Source of the DNA: Haemonchus contortus | Lineage: Eukaryota; Nematoda; Chromadorea; Rhabditida; Trichostrongylidae | Assembly: GCA_000469685.2 (NCBI GenBank) | Contig: LS997562.1 | Coordinates: forward strand, 9,624,007-9,688,006 | Length of the DNA stretch: 64,000 nucleotides | Reading direction: 5' to 3' | In this document: in pieces, positions 1 through 13,675 of the stretch | Numbering within the stretch: the stretch's first letter is position 1 | How the letters are laid out: each line of letters begins with the position of its first letter | Translations under genes and position numbers: made by a program | Notes under the pieces: generated by a model | Seen by the model: the letters and a program-made list of their open reading frames with translations, nothing else | What the model was told of the DNA's origin: nothing | Databases searched by the model: none

Positions 1-3000
1 CGTTATTTCATCGCTAATCTTTAGACAGGCAATGGTAGAATACTTTGCCAGAAATCTCGCTGGATGCTGTGCAATTGCTGTGCTCGAGTTGTAGATCGAA
101 CGCTCCGATCTACCTTCCGCCTTGCATGGAAAGATCGATATCGAGTGTTTGTGGTGATTGCCAATGTCACGAAGAATTGATGGAAAGCGATAGTGTGGTC
201 AAATGAGCACAAACACCCTATTCACTCTTGTTCACGGGTCCGGCATGCATGTCTCGTCTTGCGGACCGTTTCTTCCTGAAGTCAGGTGATCTATGGTTAC
301 AACTGTTGCAGGTGTCGGTGGTTGATGAGCCGTTTCAGTGTGTTGGATAGGCGGGCGACACAGAACGAAACTTCCACATTCCAAGGCACATCCTTCCGTG
401 GACCTCGAAGAGACCCGGACTGGTCGAGTCCTTCGGCAGAAAACCAGAGAAAACGCGCGTGCGCGGACGTGGGGGGAGGGGAACGGGTAGGACTTAGGGT
501 GGGTACACACATAAGAATCGTTGAGATTGTACTTTTTATTATGCTTTTGCGTTGTAAACATAACAACATAATAAACATAGTACTAAATCAACTTGTAAAC
601 ACACAGCACACATCACAACTCGTAACACATCGCAAACAACACACACTTCGTGGGTGCTCGTTCTCCACCACACACCTCTGCACTATTTCAACTCGTAGGT
701 GATGAGGAGTATCAAATGTCGCGGAGGAAATCACGATCTCTTTTTGGAATAACAGTTTGACAAATGACAAGCCCTCATTACCTGTCTCACATAACCCTTT
801 TACCCACTCTTCCACACTTCCTCTCGCGACTGAACTCGAGCCTAGGGACCGTTATGGACGTCACCCTCTACCCCTCTTCAGTCAAAACAGTACAAAGTCC
901 CTACCTTTTTTCTAAGTAGAGAGACCCTTACCCTCATAGTTATAGCGTTTTTATGTTTTAAACTTCATCTTATGCCAAAATTCCCTCTGAATTCACCACC
1001 GCTAAACTTACTACAAATGATAATTCCTTTTGCTACTGCTACTTACTACATTACTTCGAACAACATCGTAATCAGCGATATTCTAACGCCCTTTCTTTAT
1101 ACAACGTGCTAAATTACCCGCCCTTTCACCATTCCCTTCCCAGTTCCAGGAAGTAACGGTCCCATAGACTCTGTTCAGTACCGACAAGCAAGAGGTAATC
1201 ATGATGATGAGGAGTTCATTCGAAAGCCATCTCCCTCCTCAATCCACTTCAAAAAGTCCCCGACCGCCTGCGGAGCAAGTGTCGGCCTCCCATTCCGTAT
1301 GTGTAAACCTGGGCAAATAACGAGAATGAACTCCTCATCACATGACACGCTCAGCAGCACACATCTATGGTCTATCTCCTAGATCCAATCAACCGCTCTC
1401 TCCCAAACTTACCTGGATGACTGAGCTAGAGTCTACGGGGGGTTAATGACAATTTTGAACTCCTACCCCGCCCAACAAAAAGGGTCAGAACAAAGCCGCT
1501 CAGATCTTTATTCCAAAAATACCCCAGCCCTTCTCTCATGACCCCATCCTTCCCTGGAACTCTACCTAATATCCAAGCTCCCTTATGATTCCCCACCAAC
1601 AGGATCTTTTCCAAGTATTGATGAGTAACACATAATCCCCACCGATACTTTGGATTATAATCTAATCAGCCCTTTCCTTACCCCAAGATCATTCTTACAA
1701 ACAACATGCCACCTTACCCGACCCCTCACACCCTCCTACTCTCACCCCACCTGCTTCTTTAGTGGGAAGGGAAATCCCGTAGACTCTACTCAGTACATGA
1801 CTTTTCCCTTCGTACACTACTCTCGAACTCTCACATATAGCACAGGAAAGCGCAGGCACGCGCAATCCTTCTCGTGCTACGACCTCAGGGTGAGCTTTGC
1901 CTGTAGATAATCTCTTCATCCCGCCCTATTTTCGTCCCCTACGAACGTTACCTCTTGCAGAGATTAATTTCGTACGCCGCACAGCTCACCCTAAGCCCTC
2001 CTTCCACACACAGTTTTCACGACACATGACTCAATTCTCAACCAAACCTTTCCGAGTGCAGGATCAAGCGTGACAGTGCTCTTTTGGACCTTCCTGGATC
2101 ACCCACTGGATAATTCTCTGTAAAAAGAAACCGCAATGCATTTCGCTTTACTTTCCTCAAAGTCTCAACCACCCACCTCCCCCCCCCCCCCCCTTTTACC
2201 TACACCTCCCATTTCTACCCATCGTCCTCTACTATTGGAAAACTAAATTCCCAAAGGCCAACTCACCTCGAATTCAAGCCGATGATCTCTTTATAGTGAT
2301 CAATTCCGTAATCATTCTTCAAAATAAATACGACTCTCTCCCCCAGTATAGTGACTGAAATCGAGATTCCTTTCAACTTTTACCCATACACCACAGCTTC
2401 CTATGCATGATGCCCGGGCTATTCCTGCAAGAAACAACGCACCCCATCCTATGTCGAGGTGAGCATCGGGAGAAATAGCTAGGCGGAACAACCCGAATTT
2501 TAAGGTCAAAACCCTCCCCTTACAACCCACCTTTTTCACCCTGCACATTTGACCCTGCATAAGAGAAAGGAGTACACACACACCATTTTCACAGCCATAC
2601 ATCCGCCCTCTCCAACCTTAGAATGCAGTTACTTAAATTACATCGTAACAGAGAAAAATAGTGGTCTTAGAGACGAAATCCGGTCAAGTTTTCAAATCAA
2701 CATATGTTGAGCGGACTTCGTCTCCAAGATGTTCCACCATAAGAATGCTTTATGAACAACAAACATAAATCAGTACAAACAAGCATGTACAATTCACAAA
2801 TCAATCGATATCCTTCTCTTCGATTCAACTGAGCATTCTGCTAGCATTCTGCTTCAAAAAGGGACCCCGAAATATAAGCTAAGTCGAAGGAGTGGATGGT
2901 GTAGAGCAGGCAGGAGAGAGGCATTCTGCAGTATTATTTTAGATATCACATCAGGAAAGAGCCACCACCTACCCTATGAAACTCTGCTTTTCGAAATTTC

Positions 3001-6000
3001 CCATGATTTTGCCCATGGTAAACAAGATTGCTGAGAACTCATTTCGGGATTGCTTCGCCCACAAAACTCCGAGGGTGGCATTACCATATAGTGGGGGAGG
3101 AGGCAGGGTGGAACATACTGTCAGTGAAAATTCGCGCATTCATTGACTATTTGACCCATTCATCCTTTACTATTCTACTTCTCGGAAATGGGCAGGAACC
3201 TTCTAGGGTTTGCCTGTAAGAAAAGCACTGCTGAACCTCATCTATCCCCTTTGCTCAACCAACAGAGCTCTGATGCGGCATCCAGATATAGCGGGAAAGG
3301 TAGCAGGGAGGAGCATGCAGTCAGAAGAATACGCCCATTCACAACCCGTTCTCAAAGTTTGGCTGGAACGTTATGGAAATTTTCCCCCAAGAAACATTAT
3401 TACCAAAATCTCGCCTAATCCTTTCGTTTGACCCCTGAAACTCAAATTTGGCAACCGGGTACATGTAATAAAAGGATGTGGGTAGGCTATGAACACTGCC
3501 AAGCGCCTTGAATGCATGATAGGATGTTTCAGACAGAGCTGGTGAGACATTCGCGCGCAGTAGGAACTACCCATTACCCCAGCTTTTAGCGAACATGGTG
3601 TTCCGAGTGATTTTATGGCAGTGCCTGTGGGACGCCTTCAAGTATCCCAATCTTGATGAATAATCTCTTCACCAACGGGAAAAGAAAGAAAAGAAAATAA
3701 GAGAAAAGAAAGACAAAGAAATCATCACCGGCGGTAGAATTAATCGGCAATCCAGTCCCAAAGATCAAGCATCCAACCGCAAGGCTTCGTGTTAATATTA
3801 TGAAATACGATCTCGAAAAAATTATGTCGTCAGTCAAAAAGGGTGACATTAAGCCTCGCGGAAAGGATGCTTGGAACCTTAAGTTAATGTTCGGTAGTGA
3901 AAAATGCTTGCACTTGCTCAAGAATCGAAGATCAGGTGAGTCCTTATTTAATGATTAAGTCCTTGAAAACTTCACTTCTCCAGATTCAAGGTTTTGACCG
4001 GTTCAGCTCAGAGTCATAGGAGTTGTAAGGCTTGACGTGGTCAGATCGGCAGCAAGAATCTGAAAACCAATCAAATCATGAAGCAAATAACGAACTTAGT
4101 ACTACGAAGTTATTGAAATGGGAGTACCTAAAACCAGTTAAGCTTAACTGGTTCACCGGCTCAAAAGTGGCTCGGAAAACAGCGAACACATTGTATCTAG
4201 GACGTGAGATAATCACGAGCCCATTCGGGCAACTCTTGTTTATCCCCGTTTTGGACTTGAGGTCCCTCACGCGGCCACGCGACAATGTCCCCTACAGTAG
4301 TAACATCTTCTGCTACGAAGATAACGAAGGTAACCAGCATAAAGTATAAAGAACATCGTACTGGTTGCGTGTACATAGAAGATGGTAAACTATGTACATA
4401 AACCCCACTTGCTCAACTAATTCGTTCTCTGCTTCCTCAAAAGATATATAGCGTGATAGGAAGTATAAGGAAGCGGAGTTCTGGAGTAATACATAAGTTA
4501 CATCTGGTACAAGGTCTTGGAACACGATAAAGAACTATTCTCCCTGGTGTGTACCTTACTGTCAACTTAACAACCTTGGTTTCTATGTGCACTAAGACAA
4601 GTGATGTACAACTCGCGCTTGAACTCTGAACTTGCACCGCTACTTGTCTGTTAATCATCTGCTACTTGTCTGTTAACCGTTGATTTTTCGTTCATCCTAT
4701 CTCGATTTTGATGCATTTTGATGCTGCCACTTTCCACAATTTCGTTATGAGTGGATCATTTTAAGGTGCTAAATGGGATATCGCTAGTTTCAAGCATATC
4801 TTAGCAAAATATTTTGTTCGGCATACCGCTTTATTGGCAAAATTGATGTGAAGGAAGAGATAATTTTCAGTACACAAACAGTCTCCTGGACAAAATGCTT
4901 CTTTCGTGAGTCCAGATCAATATTAGTAGATCAGTAATCTTCAAATATTCGTGGCAGTAAAATGGCCAAGCTACAAAGTGACAACCATAATCGAATTCTG
5001 ACCAAGCAATCTGTATCGAATCCAGAAAGCAGGTGACCGTTAAATGCATAGCCGATATAGTTTGTGATTTGGTAGCACGAATGAGTTACCACAGTACAAA
5101 AGAAGTGTAATGGTAACCAACGGGTATCCTCTGTCCTAAAAATCAGATGCCCCTTGCAATTACGCTCACAGAAACAACTATTTTCATCTTTTTCAGGAGC
5201 ATTGAAATCAAAACCTGATGCTTCCTTCTTACGCCAAGAGAATTCTGCAGAACAAAAAGTTAACGTTCCTCAAAGATTATAATCTAGAAAAAAAGTGATG
5301 ACAAGTTACAGTCAGCTGTTCATAACTGCAGTTATTTCCCTTAAGGTCGGTATCTGTACTCGAGGTGGGCGGCTACACTTCAGCTTTTTCTCATCCGTAA
5401 GTTGTTCCGTTGTTTTGTTCAGGGGACTAGCTTCCCTTTACCACAAGGCCATAGTAACGTAGGATTGAAATTTGGTCTCACAACGAGTAATTCACAATCT
5501 AGGATGCTGCACCGCAAGGTCGCCTATTACGCTTAGGGTGCATGTTTATGTACTGATATTTCCGACCAATAACCCTACTAGTTAAAGTCGACCAAGAGTA
5601 AGGAGAAAAGCGAAGTTGAGGAAGTTCATATTTTACCTGGCTCACTATCCCATGCAACTATCCATCTCGGTTCGAATGGGACAACTGACTCCTTCAACTG
5701 TCAAGAGGTGTCTGCATCACCGATACGAAGGATGTAATATATCATATCCAGACTTCATTTGCACCAGACTTCTTTTATGTGATTTTGGCATTCATCTTCT
5801 GAAAAAAAGCATTTTTATTCTGCGATATTATCAAATTCAACAATACACAACGGCATCTCTGTCATTCATGGAGAATTTCTGCCAAAGTTAGGCATCAAAG
5901 GTATGTGACTCAAATCCAGCTTGATGAAATCTTCTCAAAGTCTGATAGATGTAGGAGGATGTAGAAACTAATTTAAACCAATCCAGTAATCAATTCAAAA

Positions 6001-6020
6001 TGTAATTTAGGGAATGTAAA
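1..6020. other. Intergenic DNA without a supportable gene
   Basis: I see no exon set, RNA gene or clear transposon here. Short open frames occur on both strands but show no splice-compatible partners and no family resemblance. There are C-rich homopolymer stretches (around 2170-2195) and a loosely repeated block: the stretch near 1087-1200 resembles 1670-1800, both carrying a similar 'gtagactctactcagtac'-like core. This could be old repeat sequence. Nothing else is claimed. Confidence 0.5.
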
Positions 6021-6021
6021 G

Positions 6022-7335
6022 AAAAGTGACACTGCAGAGCGACTGTCACGGTTTCCATTCCGCACAGGTCCCGCCATCGGGCCTTTAATTGCCAACCGCT
6101 GAGTTGGAGCGCGCCAGGCGTTATTTAGAGGAAAACGGTTGCCCATCATTTCTATTTATAATTCTCCTAACAAGCTTCAAGAACGCGAGTATAACCAAAC
6201 TGTAATAACTGCACCATCGTAGGAGGGATTCGAAAGGATATACTACTGCAGAGGAGAAATGAAAGAGCGTAGGGCCGGTCCAGTGAAGAAAAAACACAAG
6301 AAATCTCACAAATCACTGAGTTGGACTCAGCTCTTCTGAAGTACGAGTAAAATTCGGCAGAAACACACGTATGATATCCCATCGATCCAAAAATGTCTCC
6401 TGTTTGCCGTGCTAGCTTGGTTTATTCGTTGCAGTACAACTCGTACAAAATTCCTCCATAGGCCTTCGAGAGGTGAGCTGTCATTCAATTCCGCTAGGTA
6501 CTAAGGCTCACTAAAACATTACTAGGGAAACTTTAATGTCGCAAACAATCTCTATCACCTCTTTTCAGGGTGGCCTGAATCGAGCTCGAATTCCCGCGCC
6601 CCCACTCTCTAATGGATCCTTGCGGCACACGACGGAATGAAGCACCAATTGGGCACAGGCCTTGCAGACCTCACCATAAAGAAGAAAATCGTACCACGGT
6701 TCTCTTCCTCAGGAAATCGTACCTTTTCCCTCTTCAAGGGTGGAGAGGTAACGCTCTTGCCATGAACGTTACTCTGCGACTATTTCATTGGTGACTAGAA
6801 TCTTAGACCTACTGTGGAAGATCTATGAACAGGTATAGAAAGGAAATGCTTCGTTGACCTAGGGAAGTTATTGGCTCGGTGCCGACATGCCTCTTACTGG
6901 TGCGTACGTTTGTTATCGACAGGCAGGGCAAACTAGATAAGTAGACTCGCTAATAAACAAAATGAGGAGGACCAGACGGCTTCTCTGCCTAGTCCGGGCA
7001 GTTTCCACCTACATGTGACATAGCCTGTACCATCCCCTTGAGTGACAACCGTGATTTTAATTCGAACCAAACAAGGGATTTAGGTACATTTGCCCTTTTG
7101 GAAGCGCACACGACAAATCGCGCGGCGAAATTCGAGGCGATTCTGACGACTCTGGCGCCTGTAATTGGGGCACAAACTTGAAGTAGAGTAAGTTAGTAGA
7201 ATAAGCTTATCTTACTGACTTTTACTAATTCAAACCTTCCTTACAAATGCTTGAACGAAAGGGGTGCTGTGTCTTCAAGCGAGAATGGTCCACTGGATCA
7301 CTCTGGCTTGCGACAGGGACGGATCGAGACAGGGG
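6022..7335 (+). repeat. Copy A of a ~1.3 kb dispersed repeat
   Basis: The block starting 'gacactgcagagcgactgtc' and ending 'ggatcgagacag' is repeated in the same orientation at 8880-10305, with the same order of recognisable landmarks throughout (for example 'caccatcgtaggagg', 'gaggaccagacggcttctct'). Identity by eye is high but with many substitutions and small indels, so the copies are not recent. Short open frames inside (6612-6794 here, 9579-9773 in copy B) are shared but short and diverged, so coding is doubtful. A non-autonomous transposon or segmental duplication are both possible; I could not define clear terminal repeats. Confidence 0.75.
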
Positions 7336-8744
7336 GGGGGGGGCGCGCGATTCACGCGCCAATACAATGAGGTCATCGCGCACGCAGCATCGTTTCAGTA
7401 CCTTCCTGTTGAGATGGACCAAATAAATTTGCAGCAGTCCACGGCTCCACCATGAATAGAGCAAATCTCTTTACTATGGTTCATATCATTGCCTGCGCAC
7501 CTTGACGAAATGAAACCACTCACTCAGAGTTTTATGGGCTAGTGAATGCCAGAAATGAAAATTATCTTGATACGCTTGATGTACAATAACAAAGCCGTGA
7601 ACGAAATGTCAGATAGATAAAATACCGTAACGGAATGAGATCGCAGCCTGCAACGAACGAGTTGCGAAATAGGCTGGTATTGCGCAATAGCCTCTGTCGA
7701 ATACGACCCACCTAGACTATTCTGCTAAAACTGAAATTCAAATGACCATCTTTTGTGAATAAATTCACCACGCAATATATTAATCAACACTGAACCTCGA
7801 CCGAAACGATTAAGCGTACGGAAGCTAAACAGAGAATGCACTGTGCTAGCTCTCTTATTAGCTGCAATGGTGATCACATGGTATGCTACCGTAACTATGA
7901 AAAACGAGTCCGTTAGTTTAGGCGACATTGACAGCTGTAAACTAACTTCGCAGCTATCGCCAGCCTGCCCAGCAATATATAGGATAGAGCTTTACAAAAG
8001 CTTATCAGTGACGGATGCCTCGTCCCTCTGAGTACACTTCTATAAGCCTGTAAAACATACAGGAATTTACTACCTTGTGCCCCACACGCTCCATATCGAA
8101 GCTTTGGCAATATCATACACGAAAACTGTTTCGACCGATAACCAGCAAAGTGAACATGAATATCATACGGACAAGAAATGGATGTATGTTGCTTTACACA
8201 ATTAATGGCAACAATTGCGCTACATAACGACGTTATTTTGTCCATAGCCCTTGATGGAGCACGGTAGTATCCTCATAAGGCAGTTACGAATTCATGAACT
8301 GACTAATATAAGGCAAAACTTTCCCAACAACAAGGAGTATGGCAGATTATACGCCAAAGTAAATGCGGGCGAGTAGCTGCAAATTAAGCGCACTTAACCG
8401 ACCATTTTCACTAAGAAGACCCGAAAAGCCACTGGCAGCCTATGCAATGCTTGATTTGCCATTGGCTGTAAGATTATCAAAAGCGTCGAAATAACATGAA
8501 GAATATTAAATCCACATGCACGGATGCAGACGAATCCTGAGAGAGAGTTGAGAACTAGCTTAAGGAAAAACCATACGCGATCTTCATATTGCACCTGTTA
8601 CTGGCCTGTTACCAACTGTAGTACACAAGTACACTTTCGTCTTACGCGAATAACTCCTGGTTCCACAATTTGCGCGGAAGCGCGAACAAATCTTGAAATT
8701 AAAACTTAGCAACACGAACTGTCACTACGTAAACGAAAACCGGA
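7336..8744. other. Spacer between the two repeat copies
   Basis: This stretch begins with a run of G followed by 'gcgcgcgattcacgcgcc', a short inverted repeat. Small open frames exist on both strands (for instance minus strand 7913-8245) but none has splice partners or a recognisable domain. I see no gene or defined element. Confidence 0.4.
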
Positions 8745-8748
8745 ATGA

Positions 8749-8835
8749 GGCGGGTTAACCCCGCCCAGCCAAGCCGCTTGGCCGCGACGCCACCGCGTCG
8801 CCGTCCCGTTCTGAACGGGACCCGCCCAATGGCGG
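8749..8835. repeat. Five adjacent perfect hairpins
   Basis: Five short inverted repeats follow one another with almost no spacer: 8749-8765 (GGCGGG/CCCGCC arms), 8768-8782 (GCCAAG/CTTGGC), 8785-8800 (CGACGC/GCGTCG), 8803-8821 (GTCCCGTTC/GAACGGGAC, 9 bp perfect) and 8822-8835 (CCGCC/GGCGG). The block is far more GC-rich than its surroundings and sits about 40 bp before copy B of the 1.3 kb repeat; copy A has no such block. A transposon end or an insertion footprint is possible. No function is claimed. Confidence 0.8.
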
Positions 8836-8879
8836 TACTTGCGGGAAGACAAAACACCATTTTAGGAAATGCAAAAACA

Positions 8880-10305
8880 AGGGACACTGCAGGCGACTGT
8901 CACGGTTTCCATTCCGCACAGGTCCCGCCATCGCACCTTTAATTGCCAACCGCTGAGTTGGAGCGCGCCAGGAGTTATTCAGAGGAAGTGGTTGCACATT
9001 ATTTCTATTTATACTTCTCCTAACAAGCTTCAAGAGCGTGAATATGCCTAAGTTGTAACAATTACACCATCGTAGGAGGAATTTGAAAGGATATCAGTGC
9101 AGAGGAGAAATGAAAGAGCGTAAGGCCGGTCCATTGAAGAAAAAAACCCAAAGAAGTTTCAAAAATCACTGGGTTGGACTCTGCTCTTCTGATGTACGAG
9201 TAAAATCTGGCAGAGACACATGTTTGATATCCCATTAATCCAACAGTGTCTCCTATTTGCCTTGCTAGCTTGGTTTTATTCGTTGCAGTACCAGTCGTAC
9301 ACAGTTCTTTTATAGGCCTTCAAGAGGTAAGCTGTCATTCTGTTTCTCTATGAATTAAGGCTCAATAAGACATTACTGAGGAAACCTCAACGTCGAAAAA
9401 GATCCCTATCAACTCTTTTGCCAAGCTTTTCAGGGTTTGAATCGAGCTCAAATTCCCACGCTAACGCGCATCCAGGCGGCAAATCTTCCATTGTGTTCCA
9501 GCGGTTTCATATTACTACTACCGTAATCACTCATTGAGACCATGCCATTTAGAATTATTCAGATAGGACATATACGTTGTGGGCTCCCACTTCCTCATGA
9601 ATTTTTGCGACACGCGACGGAACGACGCACCAATTGGGCAGGCTCACAGACCCTACACTGAAGAAGAAAATCGCACATTTCCCTCCTCAGGAACTCATAC
9701 CTTTCCCCTCCTCATGGGTGGAGAGGTAATAGCTCTTGCCAAGACCATCACCGTGCGACTATTTCATTGGTGACCAGAATCTCGGATCTATTGAGGAAGA
9801 TCTATGAACAGGAATAGAGGAGAAATGTTTGTTAACCTAGGGAGGTTACTGGCTGGTGCCAACATGCCTCTTACTGGTACGTACATTTTGTTATTGACAG
9901 ACAGGGCAAACTAGATAAGTTTACTCGCTAATAAACAGAATGAGGAGGACCAGACGGCTTCTCTGCATGGTCTTGGAAGTTGCTACCTACAGATGCTCTA
10001 GCCTGCACCAATTCCCTTTACTGACAACCGTGTTTATTTCGAAATAATAATGGGATATGAGTACATTCACACTTTCAGAGGCGCTTGCGGGCGAAATTCT
10101 CTCGATTCGGACGACTCTGGCGCCTATCACTGGGACACAAACTTGAACTAGTGTAGGTTAGTAGAATAAGCTTATCTTACTGACTTAAACTCCCTCAAAC
10201 CTTCCTTACGAACGCTTTGAACGAACACGAAAGGAATGCTGTGTCCTTCAAGCGAGAATGGTCCACTGGACCATTCTGGCTCGCGACAGGCACGGATCGA
10301 GACAG
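8880..10305 (+). repeat. Copy B of the ~1.3 kb dispersed repeat
   Basis: This is the second, direct copy of the block at 6022-7335, beginning 'gacactgcaggcgactgtc' and ending 'cggatcgagacagt'. Relative to copy A it carries an extra stretch of about 100 bp near 9453-9560, and lacks the G-run that follows copy A. Both ends of the similarity are fairly sharp, which suggests a mobile element or a duplication rather than chance. Confidence 0.75.
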
Positions 10306-13300
10306 TACGGCGCCCGCTCTAGAAAATCGATGATCGAAGGGACTTCAACTAAAACAAGTATTTATGTCTGCTTGTTTGATCTGTTTGGTAGAAACCAAGC
10401 TAATCAAAATCGTTAATAATTTATCGCAAAAATACCACAACAAAAAGAGCAGAAAAAAGCAAAGATGTGGCAACTACAATTTAGAAGTTTGAAACAACGA
10501 TTCGCATCAACAAATCTCTTCATGCAAAAAAATGGGTACTCGACAGCCAGTGAATTCAAGTGAAAGGTAAAGATATAGGTTGAACTAGTGGCGTTAAAAT
10601 TCTACGCATTTAGACCCACTAGCCAATGGGCAGGAATGCTTGGCTTTTCCGTGAACACGAGAGCAGCAATTACATCAATCACACAGTTTATGACTGAAGA
10701 GCTTAGATGTTTCACTCCCATGGATCCTACAGCTATCAATCAGGGCTATCACCCTCCGGTTCAAACTCTGAAAAGGGGAATCGAACTGCTATGCCGGATG
10801 GTCCCATTTGCAAATAACTCATATAAGGCACGAAAGTTGAAAAAAAAAATAATAAATGAATAGGTACCTTTTTGAAGAGATCGCACGATGGACCAGCCAA
10901 AGCAGCGAGTTCTCATCTGAGGAGCATTATCTTTTCCATTGCTCGATCAAGTTCAGGATGCATTGGTATATCGTTGTTCCCGTCAAAGTTCAGCACATCC
11001 CGCAAAATCTAAAATAAATTTTTAGGAAAAATCAACATTGCAGAGAGGAATTAGTTCTACAAAAATGTCAGGCGGAAACCGAAATACCCGAAAAAGTTAC
11101 CAGTTTTTCACTGCAATTTGGCTGATGTTGAAAGAATTGCGCAGCAAGGTGTGGAAGCAGTGGTGCCATACATTTTGCCATAGTGGTACCAACTCTGAAG
11201 AAGAGAAAATTGGTGATTAGAAATTGCTGCCGCCTATTCGAAATTCATAACGCGAGTTCCATTATTTCCAAATGTTATCACAAAGATAGAGGGAAGAAAT
11301 GCCACAGAGGAATTTCAACATTCCAATATATGGATCAATTTGGAGGGGGCCGCAATAGCATATTGATCATGGATTGGGCCGTTGACGCCTCTAAAGAGAT
11401 GAGCCTCATGAACCGTGCACGATATTCCATATGTAATGTATTCTATTAAATTATGGATGCATCTTCTGTCAAGGCTCCCTGCACAAGGAAGCACGGTTTG
11501 AGAAGATAACCATGCAAAGTGCTAGAGCTTTGCTTGACAATGTTCCCTGATAAACGCCCATCTTCCTGGAACTCCCATATTACCTATCATCACGGTGCCT
11601 TTACCATACTTTCACGTGGCATGAAGTACTTCAACGATCAACTCAAATGTGATTCTTGGCAACCAACCCAACAAAGGGATCCATAATTATGACAAATTGT
11701 GTTGACCGAATTGAAAAAGGGGGTGGGAAATAATCATCCCCACCTTCTCCAGTAAATACGGAGCTCATCATAATGATCACAAACAGTGTTATTGCAAATT
11801 GTTTCACACGAAACATCTATGCCCAATAACAAGTGTGATAAAGAAAATTTGCCACGAGCTGTCAATGCGGTCCAAGTGAACGCTTTTAGGAAAAAAGATC
11901 AGCTCCGATTTCAGGAAAAAAAGAGCCTCCGAACAAGATAATGCACGGAGGAAGCTTGAAAATCTATAGTTCGTATTAGGCCTTGGGAAAAAAAATTCAA
12001 ACCGGAAAGTTATTACAGCTATCACACAACCACATTTGTTTAGCATGTAATAAATACATTCGAGAATTACAAAAAGGAGTCAGAGATGATGTAATGGATT
12101 GAGAAAAAAGCTAGCTGTCTGTATACACGCAAATAAAAGAAGTTAAAACTGTCAATCACGAAGTGTCAGTATGTCGGACCTTTGTCTTCAAGGTAACGTA
12201 GCTGAAGCCCAAAAGGAATCTTCAACTAATTGTGAGTCATATATAGTTTTCTTTTTGGACAAAAAATCTGCGAGTTTGCGCATCACAAAACACACTATTT
12301 GTTTTGAAATTATTTCACAGAAGGTTTCATAATGGTGAGATATCAAGAAGTAGACTCAACGGCAGACCTTCAGGCTGACCTATGTTTACCCGCCGAAGAG
12401 ATGAAAAATCCTTGTACACACCTCATTGATGCTTTCAGAATTTGATGGATTATGGCACATTGAACGATCAGCCAAGCAAAAGAAACTACTATAACTATGA
12501 AGACAAGAGGCTTACGTACCTGTGCAGTGTAAACTGTACAGACATATGATCATTAGAGCCGATACTTGAGCAGTAAAGACGTTCCCGGACAAGACTCTGA
12601 AAAACGCCTTCAAAATCTTGGTAGTGAACCGAAAAGGTACACTTACAATATAATGTGCGCTCAGAGTACGTTGAGCAAAATGGAGAATTTCGAGTGCTAC
12701 AGAACGAAACCGATAGTTGTCGTAGTTTTGTATACATCGTACACCAAATTGATGAGCTTGGCGTAAGATCCACTAAAATCAGAGTTTCATGACCATTGAT
12801 AAAAAATGTCAAATAAATTTGAAATTTCAAAGGTCTATAACAAAAGAAAAAAAGGAAAGAAAATGAAATAACAGGAACTATGGAGATAACACGTGTCCCA
12901 GTATTGAATTGACCACATCACGCTTTTGCACGACTTGCCAGTACGGTGATCCAATTACGCGTGACAATATCTAATGGATACATTCCAGCTCAAACTTGCT
13001 ATCAAAAGAACTACCTGATCAAGAAGAGGAAGCGGTGACTGTGGACGACTGCCATCATAACCATAACAACCACCAGATTCATGTTAAAATCCGCTTTTAA
13101 ATTATTGTGTACCAAAAAGACTGAAATAACCCCGCGTCAACAGCATATATAGCACGAATGTTCAGTGTGTCTACCGCGAAATGCGATGAGAAGCCTTTTA
13201 CAAATAAAAAAATTCGAACGTCGTAAACTCGCCTTCAACTCGACATCAGCCAAAACTTTGTCACCAACCTTTGAGTCGCTGACAGATTCACCAGCAGACA

Positions 13301-13675
13301 GCGCTACCCATAACCTCAAGCCATCTGCACCCGAGGCTTTCTGCCGAAGTGAACCCATCTGGATTGGGTAAAAACGGTCATCACAGAAAAAGATACGGCC
13401 CTGAGAGAATCCAAATCTTCGCGTATACGAGCACCGCGAGAGTACGTCATGTTGGTCAGAAGTCAGTAACGATAAACTCCCGAAACTTTGCCATTTCTAG
13501 CTAGCCTATTCTAAACCATACAGCGACAGAAGGTTCGCATCGCTGTTGCTATCACGTTCTGTACTGATGGAATCATATAACTGCCCACGAAAACGGAAAA
13601 AAAAGCTGCAATAAACAAAGATTCTGTCCCTATAACATGACAGTGGCCGTGCTCCAAATTTGCCTCGACTTACTA

